From contig LJUJ01000001.1 of NCBI GenBank assembly GCA_001303785.1, positions 275,864-339,863 of the forward strand: a DNA stretch of 64,000 nt. Direction: 5' to 3'. Both the position numbers and the translations under genes were made by a program. This document shows positions 27,858-36,387 of the stretch, in pieces (the first letter of the stretch is position 1; each line of letters opens with the position of its first letter). This DNA comes from Caldifarciminota bacterium SM23_42 (GTDB lineage: Bacteria; Hydrothermota; Tepidihabitantia; SM23-42). The notes beneath the pieces are model-generated. The model did no database searches. It was not told where the DNA came from and was given only the letters and a program-made list of their open reading frames with translations.

Positions 27858-29405
27858 ATGAAAAAACATATTATCGTATTGATTGTCATACCGTGTGTTT
27901 TTTGCTTAGCCCAGAACCTTCTACAGAATCCAGGCTTTGAATCGTGGACCGGTGGTTTGCCTGATTATTGGCAGAAGGACGATACCATTCTCGTATTCCA
28001 AGAGGACGTCGTTGTACATTCGGGCGACTTTAGTGTCAAGGATAGCCTAATCGACACATGCCAATCCTATGCTGATTTCTTCCAGGGAAGATTTCCTGTA
28101 ACAGCAAATACACAATACACTTATTCGATTTGGGTATGGGATGATGACCAAGCCGGCAGGGTTAGACAAGGTGTTTATTGGTGGCCCACAGGTTATTTAT
28201 GGTCGACCGAATACTCAGCTGACATGTCAGGCTGGCAAGAACTATCATATACTCTAACATCTCCTGCTGATGCAGAATCCGCCTTAGTATTAGTGAGAGC
28301 TTATGATATTTTGGCAAACTGGGACGGTGGTGCAGTATTTTATCTTGACGACGCATATTTTCAAGCTCCATCGATTCAACCTCCAGTAATTGTTAGGTCC
28401 TGGCATACGCCAACCAATCCTGGCGCCGGGGTCACGGGCAGTGTGTATGCCAAGGCTACCGATGATGGATACATTGAGCATGATACCTTATACTACGGAG
28501 TGAACGGCCTCTCGAGTCCAATTGCCACATCGCACACAGCTGTAAACACTGACACTTTCATCTATCAGATACCAGGTCAAGCTGCGGGTGATACAGTGTT
28601 CTATTACTTGAGGTTTATTGACAATGATTCGTTGGAAACATTCTCCGACACGCATGCCTATTACGTTGGGGCTCTGGATATCTACGTTAACGAGGTATGC
28701 TATGATACATATAGCGCCGATTCTGGATGTTTCATCGAGCTATATGGCCCAAGTGGAACAAGTCTCGATGGATTCAGCCTTGTTGGCGTTAATGGCACTG
28801 GGGGTGTGGAGTACGAGACCATTGATCTCAGCGGCGGTTCGATACCAGGAGACGGGTTCTTTGTTGTTGGCGATTACGCCACAGTACCGAACGTTGACCT
28901 TGTCGATCCCGGGGCAAACCTGCAAAATGGACCTGACAACTTGGAATTGAGATTCAACGACATCACCATTGATGCTTTGGGTTATGGTGAGCTAGACAGT
29001 TGGGTGTTCACTGGTGAATGGCTGCCGGCAGTCGACGTTGATTTCGGACACAGTCTAGGACGGTATCCTGACGGGGATGATACTGACAACAATGAGGTCG
29101 ATTTCAATGACTACGAAACTTTGACCCCAGGCGAGCCCAACCCCCCAGTTGGCATCTATGAACACGCAACCGTTGCAAAGAAAATGCCCATGCCAATACT
29201 CACAAATCCTCTACGTGCTGGGTCGGCATATGGCGCTTTAATCAATGACGTCGGGTATTACCCGCTGATAGTCTACAACACGATGGGCCAAGCCATTACT
29301 GAAATCTCCCAGCCGGAGAACAGGCTGGCCCTGCCGACCGGTGTCTACTTTGTCAAATTCAATAACGTGGCGCGGGGTTGCGCCAAGATCGTCGTCATTA
29401 AGTAG
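27858..29405 (+). CDS. Secreted protein with CBM-like, lamin-tail and C-terminal sorting domains
   Basis: 515 residues. Signal peptide MKKHIIVLIVIPCVFCLA; a beta-sandwich like a carbohydrate-binding module (NLLQNPGFESWTGGLPDYW, about 20-170); a linker Ig-like domain (about 180-290); a lamin-tail-like domain (IYVNEVCYDT...GCFIELYGPSG...LDGFSLVG, about 290-420); and a C-terminal Por-type sorting domain (YPLIVYNTMGQAI...LPTGVYFVKF). The last suggests export and cell-surface attachment by a type IX-like route. ATG 27858 follows GAGGAGG. Confidence 0.75.
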   Translation: MKKHIIVLIVIPCVFCLAQNLLQNPGFESWTGGLPDYWQKDDTILVFQEDVVVHSGDFSVKDSLIDTCQSYADFFQGRFPVTANTQYTYSIWVWDDDQAGRVRQGVYWWPTGYLWSTEYSADMSGWQELSYTLTSPADAESALVLVRAYDILANWDGGAVFYLDDAYFQAPSIQPPVIVRSWHTPTNPGAGVTGSVYAKATDDGYIEHDTLYYGVNGLSSPIATSHTAVNTDTFIYQIPGQAAGDTVFYYLRFIDNDSLETFSDTHAYYVGALDIYVNEVCYDTYSADSGCFIELYGPSGTSLDGFSLVGVNGTGGVEYETIDLSGGSIPGDGFFVVGDYATVPNVDLVDPGANLQNGPDNLELRFNDITIDALGYGELDSWVFTGEWLPAVDVDFGHSLGRYPDGDDTDNNEVDFNDYETLTPGEPNPPVGIYEHATVAKKMPMPILTNPLRAGSAYGALINDVGYYPLIVYNTMGQAITEISQPENRLALPTGVYFVKFNNVARGCAKIVVIK

Positions 29406-29460
29406 TCTCGGAACTCGGTCAAAAATAACGCAGAAAGGCGTGTTGAGAACACAGGTTAGC

Positions 29461-29481
29461 AATAGCGTAAATTCCGCTATT
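29461..29481 (+). terminator. Hairpin after the sorting-domain gene
   Basis: AATAGCG and CGCTATT pair over a 7-nt loop. It lies 56 nt after the stop, between convergent genes. There is no U-tract, so termination here is weakly supported. An earlier small hairpin GTGTTgagAACAC is also present. Confidence 0.35.
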
Positions 29482-29528
29482 TAAGGGAGGATAACAGGTA
29501 TTACTAACGTTGTTTATTAATGTAAATA

Positions 29529-30245
29529 TCAGCGCGGAATACTGTTAAGCAACCTACGCTGATGAAAGAATGTTTGATACTTCTGGGCGGAGATGACCAA
29601 GCCCCCACTAAACTTCTCATCTTTTGAGGAATAGAGACCAGCGATTTTTACATAACCCAAGGATACATCGACACCGACATTCCAATCGAATTCCTCATCC
29701 GCGAGAAAAGAGATGCCAATTCCCTTATACGGCTGCACGCGTGCGCCATAGTAGTATGTGAATATGCTGTCAATGCCCTCATACTCCACCTCAAAGTTCA
29801 GGACCAGATAATCCTCGTAAGGCTTAACAGCCACACCACCGTACATATATTTCTTGTCACCCAAGGTGACTGTGTATCCCAGAGCCCACTTCTGAGTCGG
29901 ACGGCACTGAATTCCCAGAACGTGACTCGATGTGTCACCAAATTGATAAGCATAACCCACGGAAAAAGCCCCGGGCAGCCTGTAGCCTAGACCTATTTCG
30001 TAAATTTCAACAGTCTCCACGGTATCGGTATCCATCCTTATCATACCAAAACCGAAATTGCCCGCCGATGCGCCTGAGGTTATAGTCTTGGACTCTGGAT
30101 GGTAAGTCAAAAATGCCTCGGCACCAGTTTCTATACCCAAACCAGCAGGATTCGAGAATACGCTCGTTGAACGGATCGGTAAAGGAGTGAAATTAATATC
30201 ATATAAGGGGTTGGCAACAAATCCGAGTATCACCAAAATAATCAT
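29529..30245 (-). CDS. PorV/UPF0164-like outer-membrane barrel protein
   Basis: 238 residues. A short signal peptide is followed by RSTSVFSNPAGLGIETGAEAFLTY, like the conserved NPAGLA region of PorV/PorQ-type barrels. Then come alternating beta strands with many Gly/Tyr. In type IX systems PorV binds sorting domains of cargo. Here a cargo-like gene lies next door on the other strand, convergent. The RBS GGAGGTAG is clear; a TATAAT at 30263-30258 may be its -10. Confidence 0.6.
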   Translation of the reverse strand: MIILVILGFVANPLYDINFTPLPIRSTSVFSNPAGLGIETGAEAFLTYHPESKTITSGASAGNFGFGMIRMDTDTVETVEIYEIGLGYRLPGAFSVGYAYQFGDTSSHVLGIQCRPTQKWALGYTVTLGDKKYMYGGVAVKPYEDYLVLNFEVEYEGIDSIFTYYYGARVQPYKGIGISFLADEEFDWNVGVDVSLGYVKIAGLYSSKDEKFSGGLVISAQKYQTFFHQRRLLNSIPR

Positions 30246-30351
30246 TCTACCTCCAGGTTATTATATGGCTGTACGAGCACTGCCGTAAATAGGACGAAAC
30301 GAGCGTTTATCATAAATCAATTAGGTGCAGCACTCCCTCGAAGATTGCATT

Positions 30352-31674
30352 TCATCCCATCAAGAAAATGTATCTCAAGACGAACAATATCGAAAAAACG
30401 ATGAGAATCGGGTGGACATCTCTAATGTTCCCAGTCACGAGTTTGAGTAATGTATAAAATATGAAACCTACGGCTATGCCTTCGGTGATAGAATAAGCGT
30501 AAGGCATAATGACAATCGTCAGAAAAGCCGGGATCGCTTCAGTGAAATCGCGCCAATCTATCTTTGCGACACCAGACATCATCAATGTGCCAACAATGAT
30601 CAATGCAGGGGCAGTCACCGGATAAAGAACCCCGGTCTCGATGGCGAATCCACCGCCAATCATTTTTACCAAAGGATAGAAAAGCAGAGCAACGAGAAAG
30701 AGGATACCGGTGGTAATGTTGGACAATCCTGTCCGTGAACCACTGGCGACACCGGTTGAGCTCTCAATATAGCTAGTTACTGTTGAAGTACCCATTAATG
30801 TTCCGGTGACAGTACCAATAGCATCGGATAAGAGCGCTTGCCTGGCTTTTGGCAGCTTGCCGTCTTTAACAAACCCAGCTTGTTCGCTGACCCCGATGAG
30901 CGTGCCTACAGTGTCAAAAAGGTCTAGGAAGAATAGGATAAAAATGGTAGGCAGCAGAGAAAGTGTTAGGGCAGCACCGACATCGAGTTTAAAGAATGTT
31001 GGCGCAACTGAAGGTGGGATACTCACGACTCCGTAGTATTTCACTATGCCCAAAGGAATACCTATGAGTGCAGTGATTATAATTCCCAAGACGATGGCGC
31101 CCCTCACCTTTAGTGTGTAGAGGATTGTGATAAGCACAAGGCCAATAATCGCAAGCAAAACCGGCGTACTGTGTAAGTTGCCCAGACCCACAATCGTGCC
31201 TGGTGTGTAAGTGACAATCCCCGCCCACTGAAAACCAATCAAAGCGATGAACAGACCAATTCCGACCGCGATCGCTTGCTTAAGCGAATTTGGTATCGAA
31301 TTGACCAATGCTTCACGGAAGCCAAAGAACGATAGAATAATAAAGATCGCGCCAGAAATGAAATTGGCACCGAGGGCGGTCTGCCACGGTATGCCCATCG
31401 CCAGGCATACCGTATAAACGAAAAAGAAGTTATGACCCATGGCTGGGGCAAGTGCTATTGGATAGTTGGCAAGAAATGCCATCAGGAAAATCGCCACTGC
31501 ACTGGAGACGCATGTTGCAACCATCACGGCACCGAAATCCATGCCTGCCGCCTCTAACACGGCGGGTTGTACAAAAATAATATATGCCATGGTCATGAAA
31601 GTCGTCAAGCCGCCAATCATTTCTTGGGATATCGTCGTACCGTGTTCCTTTAGTTTAAACAATCGTTCTAGCAT
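30352..31674 (-). CDS. NCS2-family purine permease (AzgA-like)
   Basis: 440 residues, 12-14 membrane spans. EMIGGLTTFMTMAYIIFVQP, LAPAMGHNFFFVYTV, FFLDLFDTVGTLIG and TSTVTSYIESSTGVASGSRTGL are hallmarks of AzgA-type (GhxP/PbuG-like) guanine/hypoxanthine/adenine permeases. It imports purine bases with protons. ATG 31674 follows GGGAGGA. It is preceded by an exceptionally long leader (31675-31822). Confidence 0.88.
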   Translation of the reverse strand: MLERLFKLKEHGTTISQEMIGGLTTFMTMAYIIFVQPAVLEAAGMDFGAVMVATCVSSAVAIFLMAFLANYPIALAPAMGHNFFFVYTVCLAMGIPWQTALGANFISGAIFIILSFFGFREALVNSIPNSLKQAIAVGIGLFIALIGFQWAGIVTYTPGTIVGLGNLHSTPVLLAIIGLVLITILYTLKVRGAIVLGIIITALIGIPLGIVKYYGVVSIPPSVAPTFFKLDVGAALTLSLLPTIFILFFLDLFDTVGTLIGVSEQAGFVKDGKLPKARQALLSDAIGTVTGTLMGTSTVTSYIESSTGVASGSRTGLSNITTGILFLVALLFYPLVKMIGGGFAIETGVLYPVTAPALIIVGTLMMSGVAKIDWRDFTEAIPAFLTIVIMPYAYSITEGIAVGFIFYTLLKLVTGNIRDVHPILIVFSILFVLRYIFLMG

Positions 31675-31822
31675 CGCTCCTCCCATACACATCTTTTAAA
31701 TTATTCCAAAACACATCGTAAGCACACAACACGATTTCGGCTTTGAAAGGTGTAGCATCTAGATTAGCATCCGCGTGTAAGAATCCTGGTGAGATAGGGT
31801 TCAGTAACATTTTTGTTTCCCT
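31675..31822 (-). promoter_or_regulatory. Long structured 5' leader of purine permease mRNA
   Basis: About 148 nt of non-coding leader. GATAGGG and CCCTATC pair near its 5' end around a 19-nt loop. GATGCTA occurs twice. ATCGT and ACGAT close a later hairpin (11-nt loop) about 40 nt before the Shine-Dalgarno. The core of the classical purine riboswitch is not present. A purine-sensing element of another class is possible; this is inference. Confidence 0.4.
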
Positions 31823-31828
31823 ATCCCT

Positions 31829-31856
31829 ATTCTATTGAATTCGCTTTTGTTGTCAA
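31829..31856 (-). promoter_or_regulatory. Sigma-70-like promoter of the purine permease
   Basis: Minus strand: TTGACA (31856-31851), 16 bp, TAGAAT (31834-31829). Start of transcription is predicted near 31822. Confidence 0.6.
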
Positions 31857-31882
31857 CTACAATACACCTAGTCACTCTAATG

Positions 31883-31910
31883 TTGACTTTCGGTAAGAGC
31901 ATGATATAAT
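31883..31910 (+). promoter_or_regulatory. Promoter of tRNA-Gly
   Basis: TTGACT (31883-31888), 16 bp, TATAAT (31905-31910); the tRNA begins 7 nt later. Confidence 0.75.
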
Positions 31911-31917
31911 TGCCCGT

Positions 31918-31989
31918 GCGGGGGTAGCTCAATGGTAGAGTCACGGCCTTCCAAGCCGTTGGTTGCGGGTTCAAATCCCGTCCCCCGCT
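31918..31989 (+). tRNA. tRNA-Gly (TCC)
   Basis: Acceptor GCGGGGG (31918-31924) pairs with CCCCCGC (31982-31988). The anticodon stem ACGGC/GCCGT holds loop CTTCCAA with anticodon TCC, and GGTTCAAATCC forms the T-arm. The CCA end is not encoded. Good promoter at correct spacing. Confidence 0.95.
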
Positions 31990-32078
31990 CTGTTGCGCGC
32001 TGGCAGGTAGAATGCGGAATAGCAGGTCGCGTATGGTGAGTCGCGCCTGCCTTGCACTTTCAATGTGAGGAGGTTTTG

Positions 32079-32690
32079 GTGAAGAAAATGCTTGTTGCAG
32101 GAATTCTCCTAGCAATTTTTTGTGGTGGCGGGGGAGAGAAGCCCACAGAAGTCTCGTCGCAATCACAGGAGGCTACCATCGCAAAATCGATTTTGATGGT
32201 GATAGCGCCAAAAGACTTTCGTGATGAAGAGTTTAAGGAACCTTACGATCTGTTCACCAGATCGGGCATCGAGGTTGTAATCGCTTCGACCGACACCACG
32301 CCTGCAAAAGGAATGCTGGGTATGATCGTGATACCGGACATTGTGTTTGAACAAGTAAACACAGATGAGTTTGATGCATTGGTTGTCGTTGGCGGTACTG
32401 GCTGTGCACAGCTGTGGGATAACGAAATACTACATAAAATCGTTCAGAACTTTAATGCTCAAGGCAAGACAGTCGCCGCGATATGTATTGCACCGATGGT
32501 ACTTGCCCGCGCCGGTGTACTCGCAGATAGAATCGTGACCGCACATGCATCCGTGAGAGATGCTATCGGGAAATCATGTGCACGTTGCACAGATTCAAAT
32601 ATCGAGGTCAGCGGCAATGTAATTACCTGTTCGGGACCTAATGCGGCCCCCGATTTTGCCGAGACAATAATGGACGTGCTTGGCAAATAG
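32079..32690 (+). CDS. DJ-1/PfpI-family lipoprotein
   Basis: 203 residues, start GTG 32079 behind GAGGAGG. The N-terminus (MKKMLVAGILLAIFCGGGG) looks like a lipoprotein signal, but with Phe just before Cys instead of the usual Gly/Ala/Ser. The DJ-1/PfpI domain follows: Glu in DEEFKEPYDLF, VVVGGTG, and the nucleophile Cys in AICIAPMVLA. Homologues act as glyoxalases, proteases or chaperones, usually in the cytoplasm, so an exported lipidated form is unusual. It lies 89 nt after tRNA-Gly. Confidence 0.75.
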   Translation: MKKMLVAGILLAIFCGGGGEKPTEVSSQSQEATIAKSILMVIAPKDFRDEEFKEPYDLFTRSGIEVVIASTDTTPAKGMLGMIVIPDIVFEQVNTDEFDALVVVGGTGCAQLWDNEILHKIVQNFNAQGKTVAAICIAPMVLARAGVLADRIVTAHASVRDAIGKSCARCTDSNIEVSGNVITCSGPNAAPDFAETIMDVLGK

Positions 32691-32714
32691 GGTGCTGCTG
32701 TGTGGAATTGAACG

Positions 32715-33152
32715 ATGATCACTGTGATACAGAGGGTGACTAAAGCTAAGGTCAGCGTGAACACGCGAACCATATCAGAAATCGGTGAAGGCATGTTGGT
32801 ACTAGTTGGTATCAAAAAAGGAGATGACAAAGACAAGGCGACACGGCTTGCCGAACGCTGTGCTCATATGCGAATATTCGAAGATGTAAGCGGCAAATTT
32901 AATCTTTCACTTAAAGACGTTGGCGGCGAGGCTCTTGTCGTATCACAATTCACCCTTCTCGCGGACACGTCGCGCGGACGTCGGCCATCGTTTTCCGATG
33001 CCGAAGAGCCTGACAAATCAGAGGAACTATATAATTTCTTCGTACAGAAGCTCACTGCATGTGGTATTCGAACAAAAACCGGGGTGTTCGGCGAGCGCAT
33101 GCTCGTGTCCCTTGATAATAATGGTCCAGTGACGATCATTGTGGAGGAGTAG
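32715..33152 (+). CDS. dtd: D-aminoacyl-tRNA deacylase
   Basis: 145 residues. VVSQFTLLAD and NNGPVTI are the SQFTL and NGPVT active-site motifs. It hydrolyses D-aminoacyl-tRNAs. It begins 24 nt after the DJ-1 stop and ends directly against the yicC start. Confidence 0.93.
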   Translation: MITVIQRVTKAKVSVNTRTISEIGEGMLVLVGIKKGDDKDKATRLAERCAHMRIFEDVSGKFNLSLKDVGGEALVVSQFTLLADTSRGRRPSFSDAEEPDKSEELYNFFVQKLTACGIRTKTGVFGERMLVSLDNNGPVTIIVEE

Positions 33153-34028
33153 ATGGCGTACAGCATGACCGGCATAGGTCGGGCAAGCGGTGATGTCAAG
33201 GATCCGCTGATAAAGTTTGATGTAGAAATAAGGTCATACAATCACCGGTTTCTTGACATATCGACGAAATGCCCCAGTTGTCTGCAACCTTTCGAGAACG
33301 AAATAAGGCGCGAGGTTCAATCTAAGGTAACACGCGGGCATATCGTTGTCGTGATACAACAGGATCGTGAAATCATGCCCACTAAGATAGAGGTCGATAA
33401 ACCCTTACTTGCATCATATCTGAAGCTAGCCGAAGAACTCCGCGATAATTACCACATTAGTGGTAATATTGACATTAATACGCTGCTGGCGATTCCAGGA
33501 CTCATCAGGTTCAGCCAACCCCAGGTCGAATCAGAAGACATCTATAAGGCATTCCTGCCGATCCTCAGGAAATCGATAAAGAGCATGCTACAGATGAAAA
33601 AAAAGGAAGGCATAAACATAGTGCGCGATATCAAGAAATCCGTCAAGAAGATCGGTGAATACCTACAGGACATCGAACGGGTCATTCCCGAGCGCAATGC
33701 CTACTACAAAAAACATCTTTTTTCACTCGTGAAGGGTGTGCAAAAAGAATTGAGCGAGGACCGTTTGTACCAGGAACTACTCTATAATGCAGAACGCACA
33801 GATGTGACAGAAGAATGTAAGCGGCTACACAGTCATTTATCATTGTTCAAGGATTCATTAGTGAATGATGATCATCCTGGGCGGAGGTTGAATTTCCTAC
33901 TTCAAGAACTACAGCGAGAAGCAAATACATTGAGTGTGAAGTCGAATTATCTTCATATCAGCAAAACGGTCGTTCAGATCAAAGAGGAGATAGAAAAAAT
34001 ACGCGAACAGGTGCAGAACCTTGAGTAG
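33153..34028 (+). CDS. yicC: YicC-family endoribonuclease-like protein
   Basis: 291 residues. MAYSMTGIGRASG and RSYNHRFLDISTKCP at the N-terminus, and DVTEECKRLHSHLSLF...GRRLNFLLQELQREANTLSVKS at the C-terminus, match the YicC family, shown in some species to be an endoribonuclease. The ATG abuts the dtd stop. It overlaps gmk by 8 nt; yicC-gmk linkage is widespread. Confidence 0.9.
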   Translation: MAYSMTGIGRASGDVKDPLIKFDVEIRSYNHRFLDISTKCPSCLQPFENEIRREVQSKVTRGHIVVVIQQDREIMPTKIEVDKPLLASYLKLAEELRDNYHISGNIDINTLLAIPGLIRFSQPQVESEDIYKAFLPILRKSIKSMLQMKKKEGINIVRDIKKSVKKIGEYLQDIERVIPERNAYYKKHLFSLVKGVQKELSEDRLYQELLYNAERTDVTEECKRLHSHLSLFKDSLVNDDHPGRRLNFLLQELQREANTLSVKSNYLHISKTVVQIKEEIEKIREQVQNLE

Positions 34029-34587
34029 GGGCAGAATTATTGTCTTATCAGGGCCATCGGGTGTGGGTAAGACAACGATCTGTGAACGACTGCTAAACAG
34101 CCGTTCCGACCTACGTTATTCTGTGTCCGCGACATCACGGCCCAAAAGGAAGGTCGAAAAGAGTGGCCGTGAGTACATTTTTCTTTCTCGAGAGGAATTC
34201 AGGCGTTGGATTGACAACGACTTTTTTGTTGAACACGCTGAGGTATATGGCAACTTCTACGGCACCCCCAAGAAATCTTTGGAAGAGACACTAGACAGGG
34301 GTCTGAACGTCTTGATGGACGTTGATGTACAAGGCGCGAGGTCTTTGATGAAAATCTACCCGGACGGGATTTACTTTTTCATCATACCTCCTGACCTTGC
34401 AGAACTCGAGCAGAGACTCAAAAAACGGGATACTGACCATGACGAAGTCATAAAAAGCCGTCTGTCAAAGGCTCTCGAAGAATTAGCATACAAGAGTGAT
34501 TACAAGTATGTCATTGAGAACAAAAACCTTGGTGTGACAGTAAAAGAAATACTACAAGTCATTGAAAATGAGCTAGGAGCAAATTGA
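34021..34587 (+). CDS. gmk: Guanylate kinase
   Basis: 188 residues, start TTG. P-loop GPSGVGKTT, the GMP-binding ATSRPKR..GREYIFLS and VDVQGARS are present. It makes GDP from GMP. Size is typical. It overlaps yicC, so translation is coupled. Confidence 0.93.
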   Translation: MSRGRIIVLSGPSGVGKTTICERLLNSRSDLRYSVSATSRPKRKVEKSGREYIFLSREEFRRWIDNDFFVEHAEVYGNFYGTPKKSLEETLDRGLNVLMDVDVQGARSLMKIYPDGIYFFIIPPDLAELEQRLKKRDTDHDEVIKSRLSKALEELAYKSDYKYVIENKNLGVTVKEILQVIENELGAN

Positions 34588-34602
34588 TTACACACTTTGT
34601 TG

Positions 34603-34630
34603 TTGACACAAATGGGTATTTTGATATAAT
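34603..34630 (+). promoter_or_regulatory. Promoter of tRNA-Ala
   Basis: TTGACA (34603-34608), 16 bp, TATAAT (34625-34630). Confidence 0.75.
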
Positions 34631-34645
34631 CAAACGCTTGAATGA

Positions 34646-34718
34646 GGGGCAGTAGCTCAGTTGGGAGAGCGTCTCGTTCGCAGCGAGAAGGTCGCCAGTT
34701 CGACTCTGGTCTGCTCCA
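34646..34718 (+). tRNA. tRNA-Ala (CGC)
   Basis: Acceptor GGGGCAG (34646-34652) pairs with CTGCTCC (34711-34717, one G-U). The anticodon stem TCTCG/CGAGA holds loop TTCGCAG with anticodon CGC. AGTTCGACTCT is the T-arm. The pdaD start lies only 12 nt after the discriminator base. Confidence 0.92.
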
Positions 34719-34730
34719 TGAATCAATGAG

Positions 34731-35273
34731 ATGATACCACAAAGACTGTTTCTAACCAAAGGTGTAGGAAAACACAAGGAAAAGTTGACCAGTTTTGAGG
34801 CTGCGCTCAGGAATGCTGGGATTGCTCCGTTCAATATCGTTCGCGTCTCGAGTATCTTGCCACCCGGCGCGAGAATACTCTCCAAGACCAAAGGCATAGC
34901 GCGGCTGTCACCCGGAGAAGTCGTTCATGCGGTGATGGCCGAATCAAGCACCAATGAACCGCATAGGCTCATTGCTGCAGCGATTGGCGTTGCGGTACCC
35001 AGTGATCGCAGTCAGTATGGTTACTTGTCGGAATATCATTCCTATGGGGAAACCGAGGTCAGGGCAGGCGACAAGGCCGAGGACCTTGCCGCTCAGATGC
35101 TGGCCACGACTTTAGGCGTGCCCTTTGATCCGGATATCAGCTATGATGAGAGAAAGGAGATTTGGAAAATCTCCACCAAGATTGTGAAAACGATGAACAC
35201 AACCCAGACCGCGATAGGGGATAAGTATGGCCTTTGGACAACCGTGATCGCCGCTGCGGTTCTCATGCCCTAG
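34731..35273 (+). CDS. pdaD: Pyruvoyl-dependent arginine decarboxylase
   Basis: 180 residues. VSSILPPGA (residues 39-47) holds the Ser-Ser self-cleavage site; Ser41 would become the pyruvoyl group. YGYLSEYHSYGE and the C-terminal TAIGDKYGLWTTVIAAAV match PvlArgDC. It makes agmatine for polyamine synthesis. It probably shares a transcript with the tRNA-Ala just upstream, since no other promoter fits. Confidence 0.9.
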   Translation: MIPQRLFLTKGVGKHKEKLTSFEAALRNAGIAPFNIVRVSSILPPGARILSKTKGIARLSPGEVVHAVMAESSTNEPHRLIAAAIGVAVPSDRSQYGYLSEYHSYGETEVRAGDKAEDLAAQMLATTLGVPFDPDISYDERKEIWKISTKIVKTMNTTQTAIGDKYGLWTTVIAAAVLMP

Positions 35274-35280
35274 AGATTAA

Positions 35281-36381
35281 GTGTTACTGCTGTTCTTGGC
35301 AAGCCTGACGCTACCAGGTATCTCCAGTCAAGGCGACCGTATTTTCTATCATGATGCACGGTCGCTATCATTGGGTGGGGTATCGATCGTCCTGGGGATG
35401 CCAGATAATCCGGCATCGATGGGGCTGATGAATGAGAAAAGGGTATTTGTGTCGGGTTGGTTTGTAGTACAGAACGAGCGGCGCGGGCTCCGCGTTTATG
35501 ATTCGTACGGCAACAATATTGGCATATCGACGGTGACCAATAATACAGCTACTTATCCAAGTGTCGGCCCCAGTGGCATTGTATTCCCCTTCAGGGCGTT
35601 GCGCTTTGGTCTACGTTATGCTCCAGTCTGGGATTATGATTATTATTATCGCTATGAACAGCGCGATGATTTTTACCAGATCGTACGCATCGATGAACAT
35701 TCTTATCGGGGCTATACCCATTCGATTTCACCCATGTTCAGTTTCAAATACAATTTCATCAATATCGGTGTAGAGTATGGCTTCCTTTTAGGAAATTGGA
35801 GTAAAGAAGAAAAAATCATAGTCCCGCAAACTGCCGACTCGATTGAGGCACAAGAAACAGATTTCAGCGGGAATAAGGTCAGAGTTGGATTCGTTCTCGC
35901 ACCCGACCTGAGCTTTCGATTTGCTTACACCTATCAACACGAGTACGAACTGGTGGATCTTGGTTTTTCCTTTCCGACAACTCACTCCCTGGGGATAATG
36001 TATCAACCGCCGGGAAGGATTCCAACCAAATTTGTCGGCCAGATTGACCTGGAGACGTGGGGTCCGGTGATATTGGGTTTCGCCGTCGATGATAGACCTA
36101 TCTTTGTATATAAAATCGGTGTCGAGCATATGATTCTCGGGAGATACGCGTTGCGCTACGGATTTTGTATCTTCCCGGATTATATGGAACCGGCGATTTG
36201 GACGACGACCCTGACCCTTGGATTCGGCTTGAATACGGGCACGTTTTCCCTGGACTTGGGCTACGGCTATGGCAAGAGGGATTTTCTAAATTCAGATTTC
36301 TATTCATTTGACGTAGGTACTAACTATAAATTTGATGAAACTACCCATCAGCTCTTAATATCGATAGGTCTTCGGTTCTGA
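35281..36381 (+). CDS. PorV-like outer-membrane barrel protein
   Basis: 366 residues, start GTG. A signal peptide (MLLLFLASLTLPGISSQ) precedes ARSLSLGGVSIVLGMPDNPASMGLM, recalling the GGA...NPA N-terminal region of PorV/UPF0164 barrels. The rest is a series of Gly/Tyr-rich strands and the last residue is Phe, as in many barrels. It is 7 nt after pdaD and 6 nt before the 5'-nucleotidase gene, so one operon. Confidence 0.6.
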   Translation: MLLLFLASLTLPGISSQGDRIFYHDARSLSLGGVSIVLGMPDNPASMGLMNEKRVFVSGWFVVQNERRGLRVYDSYGNNIGISTVTNNTATYPSVGPSGIVFPFRALRFGLRYAPVWDYDYYYRYEQRDDFYQIVRIDEHSYRGYTHSISPMFSFKYNFINIGVEYGFLLGNWSKEEKIIVPQTADSIEAQETDFSGNKVRVGFVLAPDLSFRFAYTYQHEYELVDLGFSFPTTHSLGIMYQPPGRIPTKFVGQIDLETWGPVILGFAVDDRPIFVYKIGVEHMILGRYALRYGFCIFPDYMEPAIWTTTLTLGFGLNTGTFSLDLGYGYGKRDFLNSDFYSFDVGTNYKFDETTHQLLISIGLRF

Positions 36382-36387
36382 AACAAC

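Noticed and set aside
31675..31822. Classical purine riboswitch in the permease leader
   Set aside because: The conserved junction and loop sequences of that class are not present.
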